A DNA stretch of 64,000 bases from Dietzia alimentaria 72 (GTDB lineage Bacteria > Actinomycetota > Actinomycetes > Mycobacteriales > Mycobacteriaceae). This document shows, in pieces, positions 8,756-17,633 of the stretch. Position 1 is the stretch's first letter. Each line of letters starts with the position of its first letter. The stretch spans positions 62,374 to 126,373 of the forward strand of contig NZ_AGFF01000025.1 in assembly GCF_000226215.1 (NCBI RefSeq). The letters run 5' to 3'. The position numbers and the translations under genes are program-made. Below the pieces are notes generated by a model that worked only from the letters and a program-made list of their open reading frames with translations, did not search any database and was not told the origin of the DNA.

Positions 8756-9340
8756 ATGGCTATCGATTTTCCCGATCTCAGCGACCTGACCCCGGGCGCC
8801 AAACGCATCCTCGACGTAGCGTCCGAATTGTTCTACGAGCAGGGCATCCACAGTGTCGGCGTGGACACGATCGCCGCGGAATCCGGCGTCTCCAAGCCGA
8901 TCCTCTACACGAACTTCGGTTCCAAGGACGGCCTCGTGGTGGCCTATCTGGTCAACCGTCACCGGTGGTGGTGGGCCCTCCTCGAGCAGGAGGTGGAGAA
9001 GGCCGAGAGCCCACGCGCCCTGGCCTTCTTTGACGTGTACGCCTCAGACCACCTCAACGGCCGGCGCGGGTGCGCGTTCCTCAACGCCGCTGCCGAACTG
9101 CCGGACGACCACCCGGCGCACGAGGTGATCCGCTATCACAAGCACTCGATCCTTGACCTGCTCGAGGAGTTGGTCAAAGAAGACGCCTCACCCGACGTCG
9201 ACCACCGGCACCTGGCCAACCACCTCTTCCTCCTGCTGGAGGGAGCGTTTGCCCACCGCCCGATCTACGGGACCGAGATGGTCTGGCAGGGCCGCGACAT
9301 GGCGGAGCGGCTGCTTGCCCTGCCCGAGGTGGCCGGCTGA
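8756..9340 (+). CDS. TetR/AcrR family transcriptional regulator
   Basis: This 194-residue protein has an N-terminal TetR helix-turn-helix. Key phrases are R-I-L-D-V-A-S-E-L-F-Y-E-Q-G-I-H, T-I-A-A-E-S-G-V-S-K-P-I-L-Y and N-F-G-S-K-D-G-L-V, roughly residues 18-70. The C-terminal all-helical domain would bind an unknown ligand. The ATG lies only 12-15 bp from the nearer palindrome. No drug pump is adjacent, so the 58-residue gene upstream and tetR itself are the best target candidates. Confidence 0.92.
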   Translation: MAIDFPDLSDLTPGAKRILDVASELFYEQGIHSVGVDTIAAESGVSKPILYTNFGSKDGLVVAYLVNRHRWWWALLEQEVEKAESPRALAFFDVYASDHLNGRRGCAFLNAAAELPDDHPAHEVIRYHKHSILDLLEELVKEDASPDVDHRHLANHLFLLLEGAFAHRPIYGTEMVWQGRDMAERLLALPEVAG

Positions 9341-9359
9341 GTGCCGGTCAGGTCTGCGA

Positions 9360-10565
9360 CTAGCGCAGCGGCATCTCGTGCTGCTCGCGCACGAACTCCG
9401 GCAGCGGTCCGGCCGACCGCAGAACGCCGGCGATCGCCGGATCGGCCAGGTGGAGACGACCCACCGAGATGAGGTCGAACTCGCCGCGCTCCATGAGCTC
9501 CACCACCGAATCGATATTGTCCGAACTCTGCACCTCGACGCCGGACTTCTGCTCGCGCAGTGATGTGCCGATGCCCACGCCGCCCACGGCCCCGGACAGC
9601 TTCCCGGTCAACCGGCGGGCCCAGCCGGCGAGGGTGACCTCGCCGTCGTCGCCGTCCAGGTCCGGGAACGCCGGGTCGCTGAACCGTCGCGTGGAGGCGT
9701 CGAACAGGTCGGCGCCCGCCTCGGCGAGCGCGCCCAGGTAGACGCCCAGTTCGTCCGGATTGGTGGCCTTGCGGGCCTTGTAGTCCTGCTGCGTGTGCTG
9801 CGAGAAGCGGTAGAACAGCGCTGCGTCCGGCCCGATGGCCTCACGAACCGCCGCCACCACGGCCGCCGGATAGCGAACTCGCGCGGCGAGGTCGCCGCCC
9901 CAGGAATCGGTGCGGCGGTTGGTGTCGTCCCAGACGAACGCGTCGGGCAGGTAGCCGTGGCCGCCGTGGATGGTCACGCCGTCGAAGCCTGCCTCCATGG
10001 CAAGCTTCGACGATCGGGCGTACGCCTCGATGGTCTCGACGATCTCGGTCTCGGTCATCGGGTCGATCTCCGGCGACCACCGTGCCACGCTGCGCTCGGA
10101 ATACGTGGTTACGCCCGGGGTTCCCCACAGTCCCGACGGGCGCATCGGGCGCATCGCCATGAGCTCGTCGCGATGGGGCTTGTCGAACCGGGCGTTGGCG
10201 CCCCACAGCGGGCCCACGTGCCAGAGCTGCGCCATGATCCGACCGCCTGCGGCGTGTACCGCGTCGGTGACCACGCGCCACGCAGCCACCGACTCCGGGG
10301 TGTCGAGGCGCGGGATGCACGAATGGTCGACCGAGGTCGGGTGATCGACGCCGATCCCCTCGGTCACGACCAGCCCGGTCCCACCGGCCGCGCGGGAGGC
10401 GTAGTAATCGCGGTTTATCGCGTCCGGCAGAGCGCCCGGGCAACCCATGCGGGTCATGGGTGACATGACCAGGCGATTGTCCAGGTGCAGGGAACGGACG
10501 TCGAGCGGGCGGAAGAGCGGCTCGCGTCCGGCGGCAGCCGGGGGAGTTTCACTGCGCGGCGTCAT
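9360..10565 (-). CDS. Old Yellow Enzyme family NADH:flavin oxidoreductase
   Basis: This 401-residue FMN TIM-barrel protein carries the OYE signature. N-R-L-V-M-S-P-M-T-R stands near the N-terminus, and I-H-G-G-H-G-Y-L follows with His200 and His203 as the probable substrate-anchoring pair. N-R-R-T-D-S-W-G-G and a C-terminal L-I-S-V-G-R-L-H-L-A-D-P phosphate-binding loop complete the pattern. Such enzymes reduce activated C=C bonds with NAD(P)H; the physiological substrate cannot be read from the sequence. It is convergent with tetR with a gap of only 19 bp and appears monocistronic. Confidence 0.92.
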   Translation of the reverse strand: MTPRSETPPAAAGREPLFRPLDVRSLHLDNRLVMSPMTRMGCPGALPDAINRDYYASRAAGGTGLVVTEGIGVDHPTSVDHSCIPRLDTPESVAAWRVVTDAVHAAGGRIMAQLWHVGPLWGANARFDKPHRDELMAMRPMRPSGLWGTPGVTTYSERSVARWSPEIDPMTETEIVETIEAYARSSKLAMEAGFDGVTIHGGHGYLPDAFVWDDTNRRTDSWGGDLAARVRYPAAVVAAVREAIGPDAALFYRFSQHTQQDYKARKATNPDELGVYLGALAEAGADLFDASTRRFSDPAFPDLDGDDGEVTLAGWARRLTGKLSGAVGGVGIGTSLREQKSGVEVQSSDNIDSVVELMERGEFDLISVGRLHLADPAIAGVLRSAGPLPEFVREQHEMPLR

Positions 10566-10674
10566 GATGCGCGACCTCTTTGTTTCCTCGGGGCGAGGGT
10601 CTCACGAGTCGGTGTCGAGCCCTCTACGGATTGACGGGTGTCAGGTGTGATCGAGGTTACCTAAACCGGTGACG

Positions 10675-11580
10675 CTACGCCGCATCCAGGGCCGCGCGGA
10701 TCGACTCGTCAATCCCCGTCATCTCCCAGCCCCGGGGCAGCAGTCCGTCCGCGGACTCCTCGACCACCATGTCGTGCTGCAGACTCTCGATGAGCGCGCC
10801 GACCGTCGCGCCGTTCTGACCCACGAGCGGCGAGAGACCGGCGGCGACGAGGTCCCACGGGACCCCGGGCACCGGGATCCGCACCGTGGGCAACCCGGCG
10901 ATGCGTGAATAGCGGGCGAGCAGCGCCGGGTAGGTCAGCGCCTCGCCGCAGCCCAGGTCGCCGTGGCCGGAGCGCGGCTCTCCGTCCAGGGCGTGGCACA
11001 GCGCGGCCACCACGTCTCGTTCGGCGACCGGCTCGACCCTGCGGTCGCGCATCCAGCGGGGAACGGGCTGAATGGGCAACAACTCGCAGAGCGTGCGCAG
11101 CACCTCGAAACTGGTCGAGCCCGCCCCCAGGATCACCCCGGCCCGCAGGGTGAACACGGGGGTGGACCCGGCAGAGAGTAACGACTCCACCTCGAGGCGG
11201 GACGCCATGTGCCGGGACATCGGTAGGTGGTCGTCTCCGGACGGGGCCAGCCCGGAGACGTAAACGCAGCGACGCGTGCCCGCGGCGGCCATGGCCTCGC
11301 GCATGGCGACGGCGCCCACCGCGTCTTCTCGACGGAAATCAGTTCCGGCCCCCATCCGGTGCACCAGATACACCACGTCGTCGACCCCGTCGAGAGCATC
11401 CGCGAGGCTGGCCTCGTCCAGGACGTCGCAGCGCACCGTCTCGACCCGGTCGGACCAGGGGTGCACCGCGGCCCGGCGGGGGTTGGTGACGCCCGCCCGC
11501 ACGTGGTGGCCGCGCTCGAGCAGCGCGGGCACCAGGCGGGAGCCGAGGTAGCCGCCGGACCCCACGACCAGGACGGTCAC
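10675..11580 (-). CDS. Atypical SDR / NmrA-like NAD(P)-binding protein
   Basis: This 301-residue protein begins M-T-V-L-V-V-G-S-G-G-Y-L-G-S-R, a Rossmann G-x-G-x-x-G-type loop, with V-Y-V-S-G-L at the usual SDR serine position. It lacks a clear YxxxK catalytic pair, so it belongs with atypical SDRs that may bind or slowly reduce substrates. The start is GTG 11580, which has no Shine-Dalgarno sequence. It overlaps the stop of a 14-codon leader ORF by GTGA, so translation probably depends on coupling. Substrate and role are unknown. Confidence 0.85.
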   Translation of the reverse strand: MTVLVVGSGGYLGSRLVPALLERGHHVRAGVTNPRRAAVHPWSDRVETVRCDVLDEASLADALDGVDDVVYLVHRMGAGTDFRREDAVGAVAMREAMAAAGTRRCVYVSGLAPSGDDHLPMSRHMASRLEVESLLSAGSTPVFTLRAGVILGAGSTSFEVLRTLCELLPIQPVPRWMRDRRVEPVAERDVVAALCHALDGEPRSGHGDLGCGEALTYPALLARYSRIAGLPTVRIPVPGVPWDLVAAGLSPLVGQNGATVGALIESLQHDMVVEESADGLLPRGWEMTGIDESIRAALDAA

Positions 11581-11621
11581 GAGGCGACTAGTTCATGCTC
11601 GACGACGACGACGGTGGCCAT
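11577..11621 (-). CDS. 14-codon leader ORF coupled to the atypical SDR gene
   Basis: ATG 11621 opens M-A-T-V-V-V-V-E-H-E-L-V-A-S and stops in a GTGA overlap with the SDR start. A purine-rich GAGAAGAGAAGA lies upstream of this ATG, whereas the SDR GTG has no ribosome site. The arrangement suggests re-initiation. Four consecutive valine codons could make it sensitive to valine supply. No homolog is claimed. Confidence 0.4.
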   Translation of the reverse strand: MATVVVVEHELVAS

Positions 11622-11807
11622 GGCGTCTTCTCTTCTCTCACGGTGGTGCCGGGTTCGGCTGGTCGCGCGCTCGGCTGCTTCTGCAATAGTGCAGCCTCGG
11701 GCGTCGCGACGCGACCGGCGTTGCTGGACAATGGCCACGTGACGGCGGCTCTGCGAGAGACCGGCTGACACGCAATCCGACATCGACGCCGCAACTGAGG
11801 AGTCCTC

Positions 11808-12335
11808 GTGAACGACGAATCCGCACCCGATGCAGACCTCATACCCGATGCAGCCCCCACGCTCGGCGCCGACGACCTCGCCCACCTGCGCCGCTGCGTG
11901 GAGTTGGCAGGTGAGGCGGTCGCGGCCGGGGACGAGGCGTTCGGGTCGCTGCTGGTCGATGCGGCCGGGACGGTCCGGTTCGAGGACCGCAACAGGATCT
12001 CCGGTGGCGACGCGACCAGGCACCCCGAGTTCGAGATCGCCCGCTGGGCCGCGGAAAACCTCACGCCGGACGAGCGTGCCACGGCGACCGTGTACACCTC
12101 GGGTGAGCATTGCCCGATGTGCAGTGCCGCTCACGCCCTCGTCGGCCTGGGGCGCATCGTGTTTGCGACCAGTGGTGCCCAGCACTCCGCCTGGATGGCG
12201 GAGTTCGGGCTGGCTCCCGCCCCGGTGGCGGGTCTGTCCATCACCGAGGTGGCGCCGGGGGTGCCTGTCACGGGGCCGGTGCCCGAGCTCGCCGAGCAGG
12301 TGCGTGAGTTGCACGAGCGTTCGGTGCGACGCTGA
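11808..12335 (+). CDS. Nucleoside/cytidine deaminase family protein
   Basis: This 175-residue protein has the zinc-dependent deaminase signature. R-H-P-E-F-E supplies the His72/Glu74 pair, and G-E-H-C-P-M-C-S-A-A-H supplies Cys102 and Cys105 for zinc. The layout resembles guanine deaminase and tRNA-adenosine-deaminase-like small enzymes; the substrate base cannot be assigned. The start is GTG 11808 with GAGGAG 7-8 nt upstream. It reads away from the SDR gene and converges on the SnoaL-like gene. Confidence 0.88.
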   Translation: MNDESAPDADLIPDAAPTLGADDLAHLRRCVELAGEAVAAGDEAFGSLLVDAAGTVRFEDRNRISGGDATRHPEFEIARWAAENLTPDERATATVYTSGEHCPMCSAAHALVGLGRIVFATSGAQHSAWMAEFGLAPAPVAGLSITEVAPGVPVTGPVPELAEQVRELHERSVRR

Positions 12336-12368
12336 CTGTGCCGCGACCCGGGCCCGGCCCGCCCAGGT

Positions 12369-12383
12369 GCTGAGGCACTCAGC
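12369..12383. terminator. Small hairpin between convergent genes
   Basis: GCTGAG-GCA-CTCAGC forms a perfect 6-bp stem with a 3-nt loop in a GC-rich stretch between the deaminase and SnoaL-like genes, touching the stop of the latter. Termination is inferred from position. Confidence 0.4.
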
Positions 12384-12825
12384 CGGGGCGGAGCACCCGG
12401 GCGTCACCGAGGTCGAAGCTCACCTCGAACCACCGAGAACTGATCTGCCACCCCGCACCCGCCCGCGTCCACAGGTCGGTGTACTCGCCGCAGCACTCGT
12501 ATGTCAGCCCGGCGAGGTCGTCGGCGCCCAGATGCAGGACCCTTCCGTATGTCCGGCTCCGAGCGCAGTCGGGGTCGCCGTCGAGGTCGAGTTCTACGCG
12601 ATGGTTGCCCAGTAGATGCTGCGACGGACCGCAGCCCCCGAGGTGGGCCTTGACCCTGTCGACGATCGCGTCGCGGCCGGTAGCCCCATATCCCGTCGCG
12701 GACTCGGTGAACAGCTGGCCGAGCGCGGTCCACTCACGGGCGTCCAGGGCGGTGGCGACATCGGCCAACCGCTCGATGATCTGATCTCTGTCGCCCATCA
12801 TCACCCTGTCACTCAGCCTGCTCAT
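12379..12825 (-). CDS. SnoaL-like / NTF2-fold protein
   Basis: This 148-residue protein has the cone-shaped NTF2/SnoaL pattern. I-I-E-R-L-A-D-V-A-T-A-L-D-A-R-E-W is followed by L-F-T-E-S-A, G-R-D-A-I-V-D-R-V and a C-terminal Y-T-D-L-W-T-R-A-G-A-G-W-Q-I-S-S-R-W. The fold serves as an isomerase, dehydratase or binding protein; no function is implied here. The ATG at 12825 overlaps the end of the upstream GltS-like gene by 17 nt. Internal ATGs at 12801 and 12798 are possible starts. Confidence 0.8.
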   Translation of the reverse strand: MSRLSDRVMMGDRDQIIERLADVATALDAREWTALGQLFTESATGYGATGRDAIVDRVKAHLGGCGPSQHLLGNHRVELDLDGDPDCARSRTYGRVLHLGADDLAGLTYECCGEYTDLWTRAGAGWQISSRWFEVSFDLGDARVLRPG

Positions 12826-14275
12826 GTTCCTGCTCCTGCTCCTGCTCCCACTCGCGTCTGTCCTTCATCTCCCTGGGCCGGAAGTAGAAGAGCCCCGACC
12901 CCACAGCGACGAGGAACACGGCGAGCATGACAAAGAACAGTGGCCAGATGCCGGTGAGGAAGATGATCGGCACGGCCATGGCGGTGACGAGGCCGCCACC
13001 GAAGAACGGCTCAAAGATGAGTTGCTTGTACCCGAACGCCTCAAACGCGGGGCTCTCGGCTTCCGGGTCGACGATGCGCATGAGGATGAGGCCGGTGGCG
13101 GTGACGCCCATGGATTGCCCGAAGTCGCCGATGCCGCGCTCGAACCAGAAGCGGCCGATGATCCGCGGTGCCAGGAACAGGAAGATCCCGACGTTCACCA
13201 GGATGCCGGCCACCGCCAGGATCGTGAACGCGCCGATGTTCTGGCCAATCGCCTGGAGGGAGAGGGTCCCGATCGCGGCGACAATGAGGAAGTCGAGCGC
13301 CCAGCCCTGGATCCGCAACATGATCTGAGGGTCGATCACGTGCGCGACCCCGAACTTAGTGGCGATGACCTGCACTATCACGCCGCCGAGCAGCGCTATG
13401 GGGAACAGCGGCACGTAGGCAAAGATCTCCAGCGGGGTGTTCTCGTCGAGCATCACGGACGCGTAGGTGGCCTGCTCGATCCACCGCAGTCCCTCAAGGA
13501 TCACCAGGCCGATGAGGATGGCCACGGTCACGAGCGCCATGTGCAGCGACAGCGGCTCGACCGACGCGGGACGGGAGGTCATCGTGCCCGCTGAGTAGTG
13601 TTCGTCCTTGCGGAACAGGCCCTTCTGCTCACTGATGGACATCGACGCGCTCCCGCTGATGAGCTCGGTCTTGCCCGTGCGGGCCCCCCAGTTGATGAGC
13701 GCGATACCGATGACGATGCCACCGACGATTCCCACCGTCGCCATACCGACCGCGAGGTCGGCACCCACCGAGAAGCCGAGCTCGTCAAACACGCTCCGCA
13801 TCCCGGCCGCGGTGCCGTGGCCGCCCTCGAACCCGATCTCGATGAGTGCGCCCGTCATCGGAGAGGCGGCCAGTAGCGGCACCAGGATCAGCGCGGCGAG
13901 GAGCAGACCCACGACGTACTGACCCGATCCCATCGCCATCCCCAAGGACAGCTGCGGGCCGACGAGCTTTACTGCTCGTGAGGGCTTCGGCAGCTTCTGT
14001 CCGAGGAACATGGTGGCAAAGATGACGCTGATGAGAAGACCTGGGAGCGCCGACCACACGTCGACCATCTGATCGGTGAACAGACCGTTCTCGCCCCACG
14101 GGCCGGAGAATCGGCCCAGGACCTCAGGCCCGAGGAGGAGCAGCAGCGTCCCGCCAACGATCGAGCTGGGCAGGAACAGGGTCTGCACTATCCCCACCCG
14201 GACGCGGATGATCTTTCCGATCAACAGCGCCAACCCGAGGATGAGAAGTGCGAATCCGATGGAGTCTGCAGACAT
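12809..14275 (-). CDS. GltS-type sodium/glutamate symporter family protein
   Basis: The protein has about 488 residues and ten or more hydrophobic segments. The motif M-S-A-D-S-I-G-F-A-L-L starts the protein. F-L-P-S-S-I-V-G-G and G-F-E-G-G-H-G-T-A-A-G are the family's conserved substrate and Na+ loops. A second inverted half with G-Q-S-M-G-V-T-A-T-G lies near residue 400. The C-terminus ends in a charged tail with E-Q-E-Q-E repeats. GltS proteins import glutamate with Na+; the exact substrate is inferred. ATG 14275 is chosen because a GAGGTC site precedes it. Confidence 0.85.
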   Translation of the reverse strand: MSADSIGFALLILGLALLIGKIIRVRVGIVQTLFLPSSIVGGTLLLLLGPEVLGRFSGPWGENGLFTDQMVDVWSALPGLLISVIFATMFLGQKLPKPSRAVKLVGPQLSLGMAMGSGQYVVGLLLAALILVPLLAASPMTGALIEIGFEGGHGTAAGMRSVFDELGFSVGADLAVGMATVGIVGGIVIGIALINWGARTGKTELISGSASMSISEQKGLFRKDEHYSAGTMTSRPASVEPLSLHMALVTVAILIGLVILEGLRWIEQATYASVMLDENTPLEIFAYVPLFPIALLGGVIVQVIATKFGVAHVIDPQIMLRIQGWALDFLIVAAIGTLSLQAIGQNIGAFTILAVAGILVNVGIFLFLAPRIIGRFWFERGIGDFGQSMGVTATGLILMRIVDPEAESPAFEAFGYKQLIFEPFFGGGLVTAMAVPIIFLTGIWPLFFVMLAVFLVAVGSGLFYFRPREMKDRREWEQEQEQEHEQAE

Positions 14276-14386
14276 TGGTCGACCTCGGTTCCAAAGGGGG
14301 CGTGTCTCGGTGTCTTTCCTGCAACCTAGCGATCGGCGCCGCGCGTCGTGTGCGATCGGCCGACACTTCTGCGGCATCATCGATCG

Positions 14387-15100
14387 GTGACCGAACCGCG
14401 ATGGAGAGAGCTGACGGAGTGGCCCCTCATGGCGGCGGCCGTCGCATTCCTGGCGGCCTACGCGATGACCGTGCTCGTCCGGCCGACCGGTGCCGCCGGG
14501 ATCGTCACTGATGTCGTGATGTGGGGGACGTGGCTACTCTTCGCCCTGGACTTCGTGGTGCGCGTCGTTCTGGCGGAGAACCGTCTGCGGTGGCTGGTCG
14601 CCCACTGGTACGAGGTCGCGGTGATCGTGCTGCCCATGCTGCGGCCCCTACGACTGCTCCGACTGGTGACGCTGCTCGGGTTCCTCCAGCGCTCGGCGGG
14701 GACTGTGGTGCGTGGACAGGTGACCATCTACGCCGCCGGGTGGACGACGGTGCTGCTGGTGGTGTCGTCGCTCGCGATGCTCGACGCTGAACGCGGAGCG
14801 CCGGGGGCATCGATCGATTCCTACGGCGAAGCACTGTGGTGGTCGGCGGTGACGGTCACGACCGTGGGCTACGGCGATTTCTCACCGGTGACCCCTGTGG
14901 GTCGGGCGATCGCAGTGGGCCTGATGATCGCGGGTATAGCACTGCTGGGCGTCGTCACGGCGACCCTGGCGTCGTGGATCGCGGACCGGGTCGGTGAGCA
15001 GAGCGGTGCTCATCACGCCGCGACCAAGGCTCAGGTGGCCGAATTGTCCGAGGAGATCGCTGCTCTGCGTAGGCAGCTGAGCGGTGGCCAGGCCCCTTGA
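14387..15100 (+). CDS. Voltage-gated-like potassium channel
   Basis: This 237-residue protein has four to six hydrophobic segments. An S4-like segment M-L-R-P-L-R-L-L-R-L-V contains regularly spaced arginines. The pore helix is followed by the K+ selectivity filter T-V-T-T-V-G-Y-G-D-F and a last helix. A short C-terminal coiled coil (A-Q-V-A-E-L-S-E-E-I-A-A-L-R-R-Q-L) probably holds the tetramer together. The start is GTG 14387, and the promoter region is shared with the divergent GltS-like gene. No RCK domain is present. Confidence 0.9.
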   Translation: MTEPRWRELTEWPLMAAAVAFLAAYAMTVLVRPTGAAGIVTDVVMWGTWLLFALDFVVRVVLAENRLRWLVAHWYEVAVIVLPMLRPLRLLRLVTLLGFLQRSAGTVVRGQVTIYAAGWTTVLLVVSSLAMLDAERGAPGASIDSYGEALWWSAVTVTTVGYGDFSPVTPVGRAIAVGLMIAGIALLGVVTATLASWIADRVGEQSGAHHAATKAQVAELSEEIAALRRQLSGGQAP

Positions 15101-15160
15101 CAGGCCCAGCCGCGGGATCGTCCCTGCCCCGGCTACATCAGCCCAGCATCCGCGACTCGC

Positions 15161-15202
15161 GATGAACTCGCGCCCGTACCGCGGCGGGTGCCGGAGTTCA
15201 TC
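15161..15202. terminator. Long hairpin between convergent genes
   Basis: GATGAACTC pairs with GAGTTCATC (9 bp), and inside that GCGCCCG pairs with CGGGTGC (one G-U). This gives a long bulged stem between the K+ channel and the DUF2156 gene. It is a good candidate for a bidirectional terminator. Confidence 0.6.
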
Positions 15203-15220
15203 GCCGGTGGCGGTTGTGTC

Positions 15221-15328
15221 AGGGGATCGCAGGCCGGGTGGCGCGCGTGCAGGCGCGGGTGCGGATGCCCTGGCAGGGGATCGCAGGCCGGGTGGCGCGA
15301 GTGCAGGCGCGGGTGCGGATGCCGTGCG
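15221..15328. repeat. 54-bp tandem repeat, two copies plus a partial third
   Basis: The unit starting AGGGGATCGCAGGCCGGGTG at 15221 is repeated almost exactly from 15275, with one substitution in the middle and one near the end. A third partial copy (GGGATCGC) begins near 15328. It fills the gap between two convergent genes. The unit is a multiple of 3, so frames stay open across it, but no coding evidence was seen. Confidence 0.85.
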
Positions 15329-15347
15329 GGATCGCCGAGGACGCGGC

Positions 15348-17522
15348 TCAGACGTCGATCGTGTCCGAGTTGCCGGAGCGTGCCAGCGTGGCGAATTGGC
15401 GAGGAGTCGCACCCGGCAGGTAGGCCCGGCCGATCGCCACACCGATCCGCGGCAGGTCCGCCTCGTCCCTGAAGCAGAGGTAGACGGGCTCGATCCTCGG
15501 GTTGAACTTGGACTTGAACTGGTGCAGCGACCGGAACCCGTAATACGGCTCCAGCGCCTGACCGAGCAAATCGAGCCCGCGGTCGAGGACTGCGACGTCG
15601 TCGCTGTGGTTGCCACTACGGGCCAACGGAGCCCCGGACAACGAGACGTAATCGGCGCCCTCGTCCTTGAACTCCAGAGCCGAGGACGCGATGAGGAACT
15701 CGATCATGTTGTTGGCGCCGGGGCCGTTGCGCTTGCGCATCACGTCCAGCGTCCAGCCGCGCACGCCACCCTCGGAGCCGCCGCGGTAGATCGGCAGCCA
15801 CGACAGTGCCGCCTGCACCACGCCGTCAGCGTCCACGGCGAGGGCGATGCGGACGTCGTCGTCGAGTGCCTCCTCGACCGTGCCCAGCGTGAACCCCATC
15901 TCCGGCAACTCCTTGTCGCCCACCCACTGCTCGGAAATTTCTCGCACCTGTGCCAGGACGCCGGCGGGCTGTGCGCGCAGTAGCCCCGAGACGTAGACCG
16001 TGCCGCTCTTGGTGGCCTTGTTCATTGCCGTACGGATCTTCTGCCACTTCTTGCCGGCAAAGGCCAGGTCGGGGAGGTCAATGATGGTGTCCTCGGCGAT
16101 CTGCAACGCCCGCCAACCGCGTGCCCGCATGTGCTCGGCCGTCTCGCCGGACACCGAGAACAGGCACGGCACCGCCCCCTGGGTCTCCGCGAAGTGCACG
16201 AACTCGCCGAGCAGTCGGTCGCGGTCGGCGGGTGCGGCAACGGGATCGGCCAACGCGATCATCGTGCCCACGTGCGAGCGGTAGCCCACCACGCCTTCGC
16301 CGGGCACGGAGCGAGCCGAGGCCGCGTCGGCGAAGAAGTAGTTCATCGGCTGCCACGTGATCATCCACGACATGGTGCTCCCACCGTGACGTCGGATGAG
16401 GCCGCGGACGCGCTCCACCACGTCGTCGGGGTGCACACGCGAACCCGTCACCCGGCGCCGGAACCGCACTCCGAATGCGTTGCGGCCCACCACCAATAGG
16501 ACGGCCTCGCCGGTCCAGAGCAGGCCGGTTCCGAGGGTGACGGCACCGAGGGACTCGAAGTCGGCCGCGATCACGAGCGTCGTGACGACGAGGGTGGCGA
16601 CCGCGGTGAGGAGTGCATAGACCAGGGCCACACCCCACGCGGCACGGAATCCTCGGCGCAGCAATTCCGCTGTCACCGCAGCGATCAGGACGGACAGGAG
16701 CATGCTGAGCAGGCTCACGTCGTCGGCTTCGGTCGGACCGAGGGGGCCGTCGGACGGCACGACGTACACCACCACGTGGACGGCGGCGATGAACCACATT
16801 CCCGCGGAGACGACTAGACGCGTCTCCCGGCGCGTGCGGGGCGCCAGCCCACGCTCCGTCCCCGATAGGAATCGCTCGCCGACCACCAGGAACACCGCAA
16901 AGGCGATGAGGTGTGTCAGATCGGCCAGACTGCCCACAAACAGGAAGCTGACGATCACGTAGCCGTAGAGGATCGCCCGAGCTCGCAGTCGCCACGGTGA
17001 CACCAGTGTCGCGGTGGTCGCGGCCAGGACCGCGATCACGGCGGTCGAGCACCCCACATCCAGGACCACCGAGAGTTCCGTGGCCCATTCCCAGCCGACC
17101 GCGTCGCCGGAGACGATCACCGCCACCGCCCCCATAACGCCCAGCACCTGGCCGCCCAGCCCGACGAGTGCGGTGCGCAGGGAGCCGAGTCGCCACTCAC
17201 CCACCCCGAAACCCACCGCGACCAGCACGATCAGTGATGCGTGCTGCAGGGGCGTCAGACCGAACCAGGGGCCGCTCAGGACGGCCCACCATTTGCCGTT
17301 CTGCAGAGCGGGCAGGCCGTAGGCGACGGAGTCGAACCACGGCGCGTGATGAGCACCCCGCCAGAGAGCACTGAACACGATGCCGGTGACCAGCAGCGCT
17401 GAGACCACCGTGGCGGTCACGGGTAGCCGTCGCGTGGCCGAGACCAGTGTGCGACCGGGATCGGCCGGAGTCGCCGGCGACGCGGGTTCGTCCGATTGCT
17501 CGACGATCTGGTCGGTGCTCAC
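15348..17522 (-). CDS. MprF-like membrane protein with rhomboid-like N-terminus and DUF2156 domain
   Basis: The product is about 724 residues. The N-terminal 300 residues hold six or more hydrophobic segments and a rhomboid-like start (W-F-D-S-V-A-Y-G and G-V-G-E-W-R-L-G). A second membrane block follows. The C-terminal 350 residues form a GNAT-like DUF2156 domain as in phosphatidylglycerol lysyltransferases ([25 protein letters not shown]). MprF proteins aminoacylate phosphatidylglycerol and lower the surface charge; whether this member does so is inferred. GTG 17522 is the likely start because GGAGG stands 5 nt upstream. Confidence 0.85.
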   Translation of the reverse strand: MSTDQIVEQSDEPASPATPADPGRTLVSATRRLPVTATVVSALLVTGIVFSALWRGAHHAPWFDSVAYGLPALQNGKWWAVLSGPWFGLTPLQHASLIVLVAVGFGVGEWRLGSLRTALVGLGGQVLGVMGAVAVIVSGDAVGWEWATELSVVLDVGCSTAVIAVLAATTATLVSPWRLRARAILYGYVIVSFLFVGSLADLTHLIAFAVFLVVGERFLSGTERGLAPRTRRETRLVVSAGMWFIAAVHVVVYVVPSDGPLGPTEADDVSLLSMLLSVLIAAVTAELLRRGFRAAWGVALVYALLTAVATLVVTTLVIAADFESLGAVTLGTGLLWTGEAVLLVVGRNAFGVRFRRRVTGSRVHPDDVVERVRGLIRRHGGSTMSWMITWQPMNYFFADAASARSVPGEGVVGYRSHVGTMIALADPVAAPADRDRLLGEFVHFAETQGAVPCLFSVSGETAEHMRARGWRALQIAEDTIIDLPDLAFAGKKWQKIRTAMNKATKSGTVYVSGLLRAQPAGVLAQVREISEQWVGDKELPEMGFTLGTVEEALDDDVRIALAVDADGVVQAALSWLPIYRGGSEGGVRGWTLDVMRKRNGPGANNMIEFLIASSALEFKDEGADYVSLSGAPLARSGNHSDDVAVLDRGLDLLGQALEPYYGFRSLHQFKSKFNPRIEPVYLCFRDEADLPRIGVAIGRAYLPGATPRQFATLARSGNSDTIDV

Positions 17523-17633
17523 AGTGCCTCCAGGGGGCGCGAGGGATGCGCCAATTATGCGACCACCGAGGTGAGCGTGTCGCTCTTTCTCCGGTTGTGG
17601 GGCAGGGCTGCCGGGATCCGTATCGTCGGGGGC

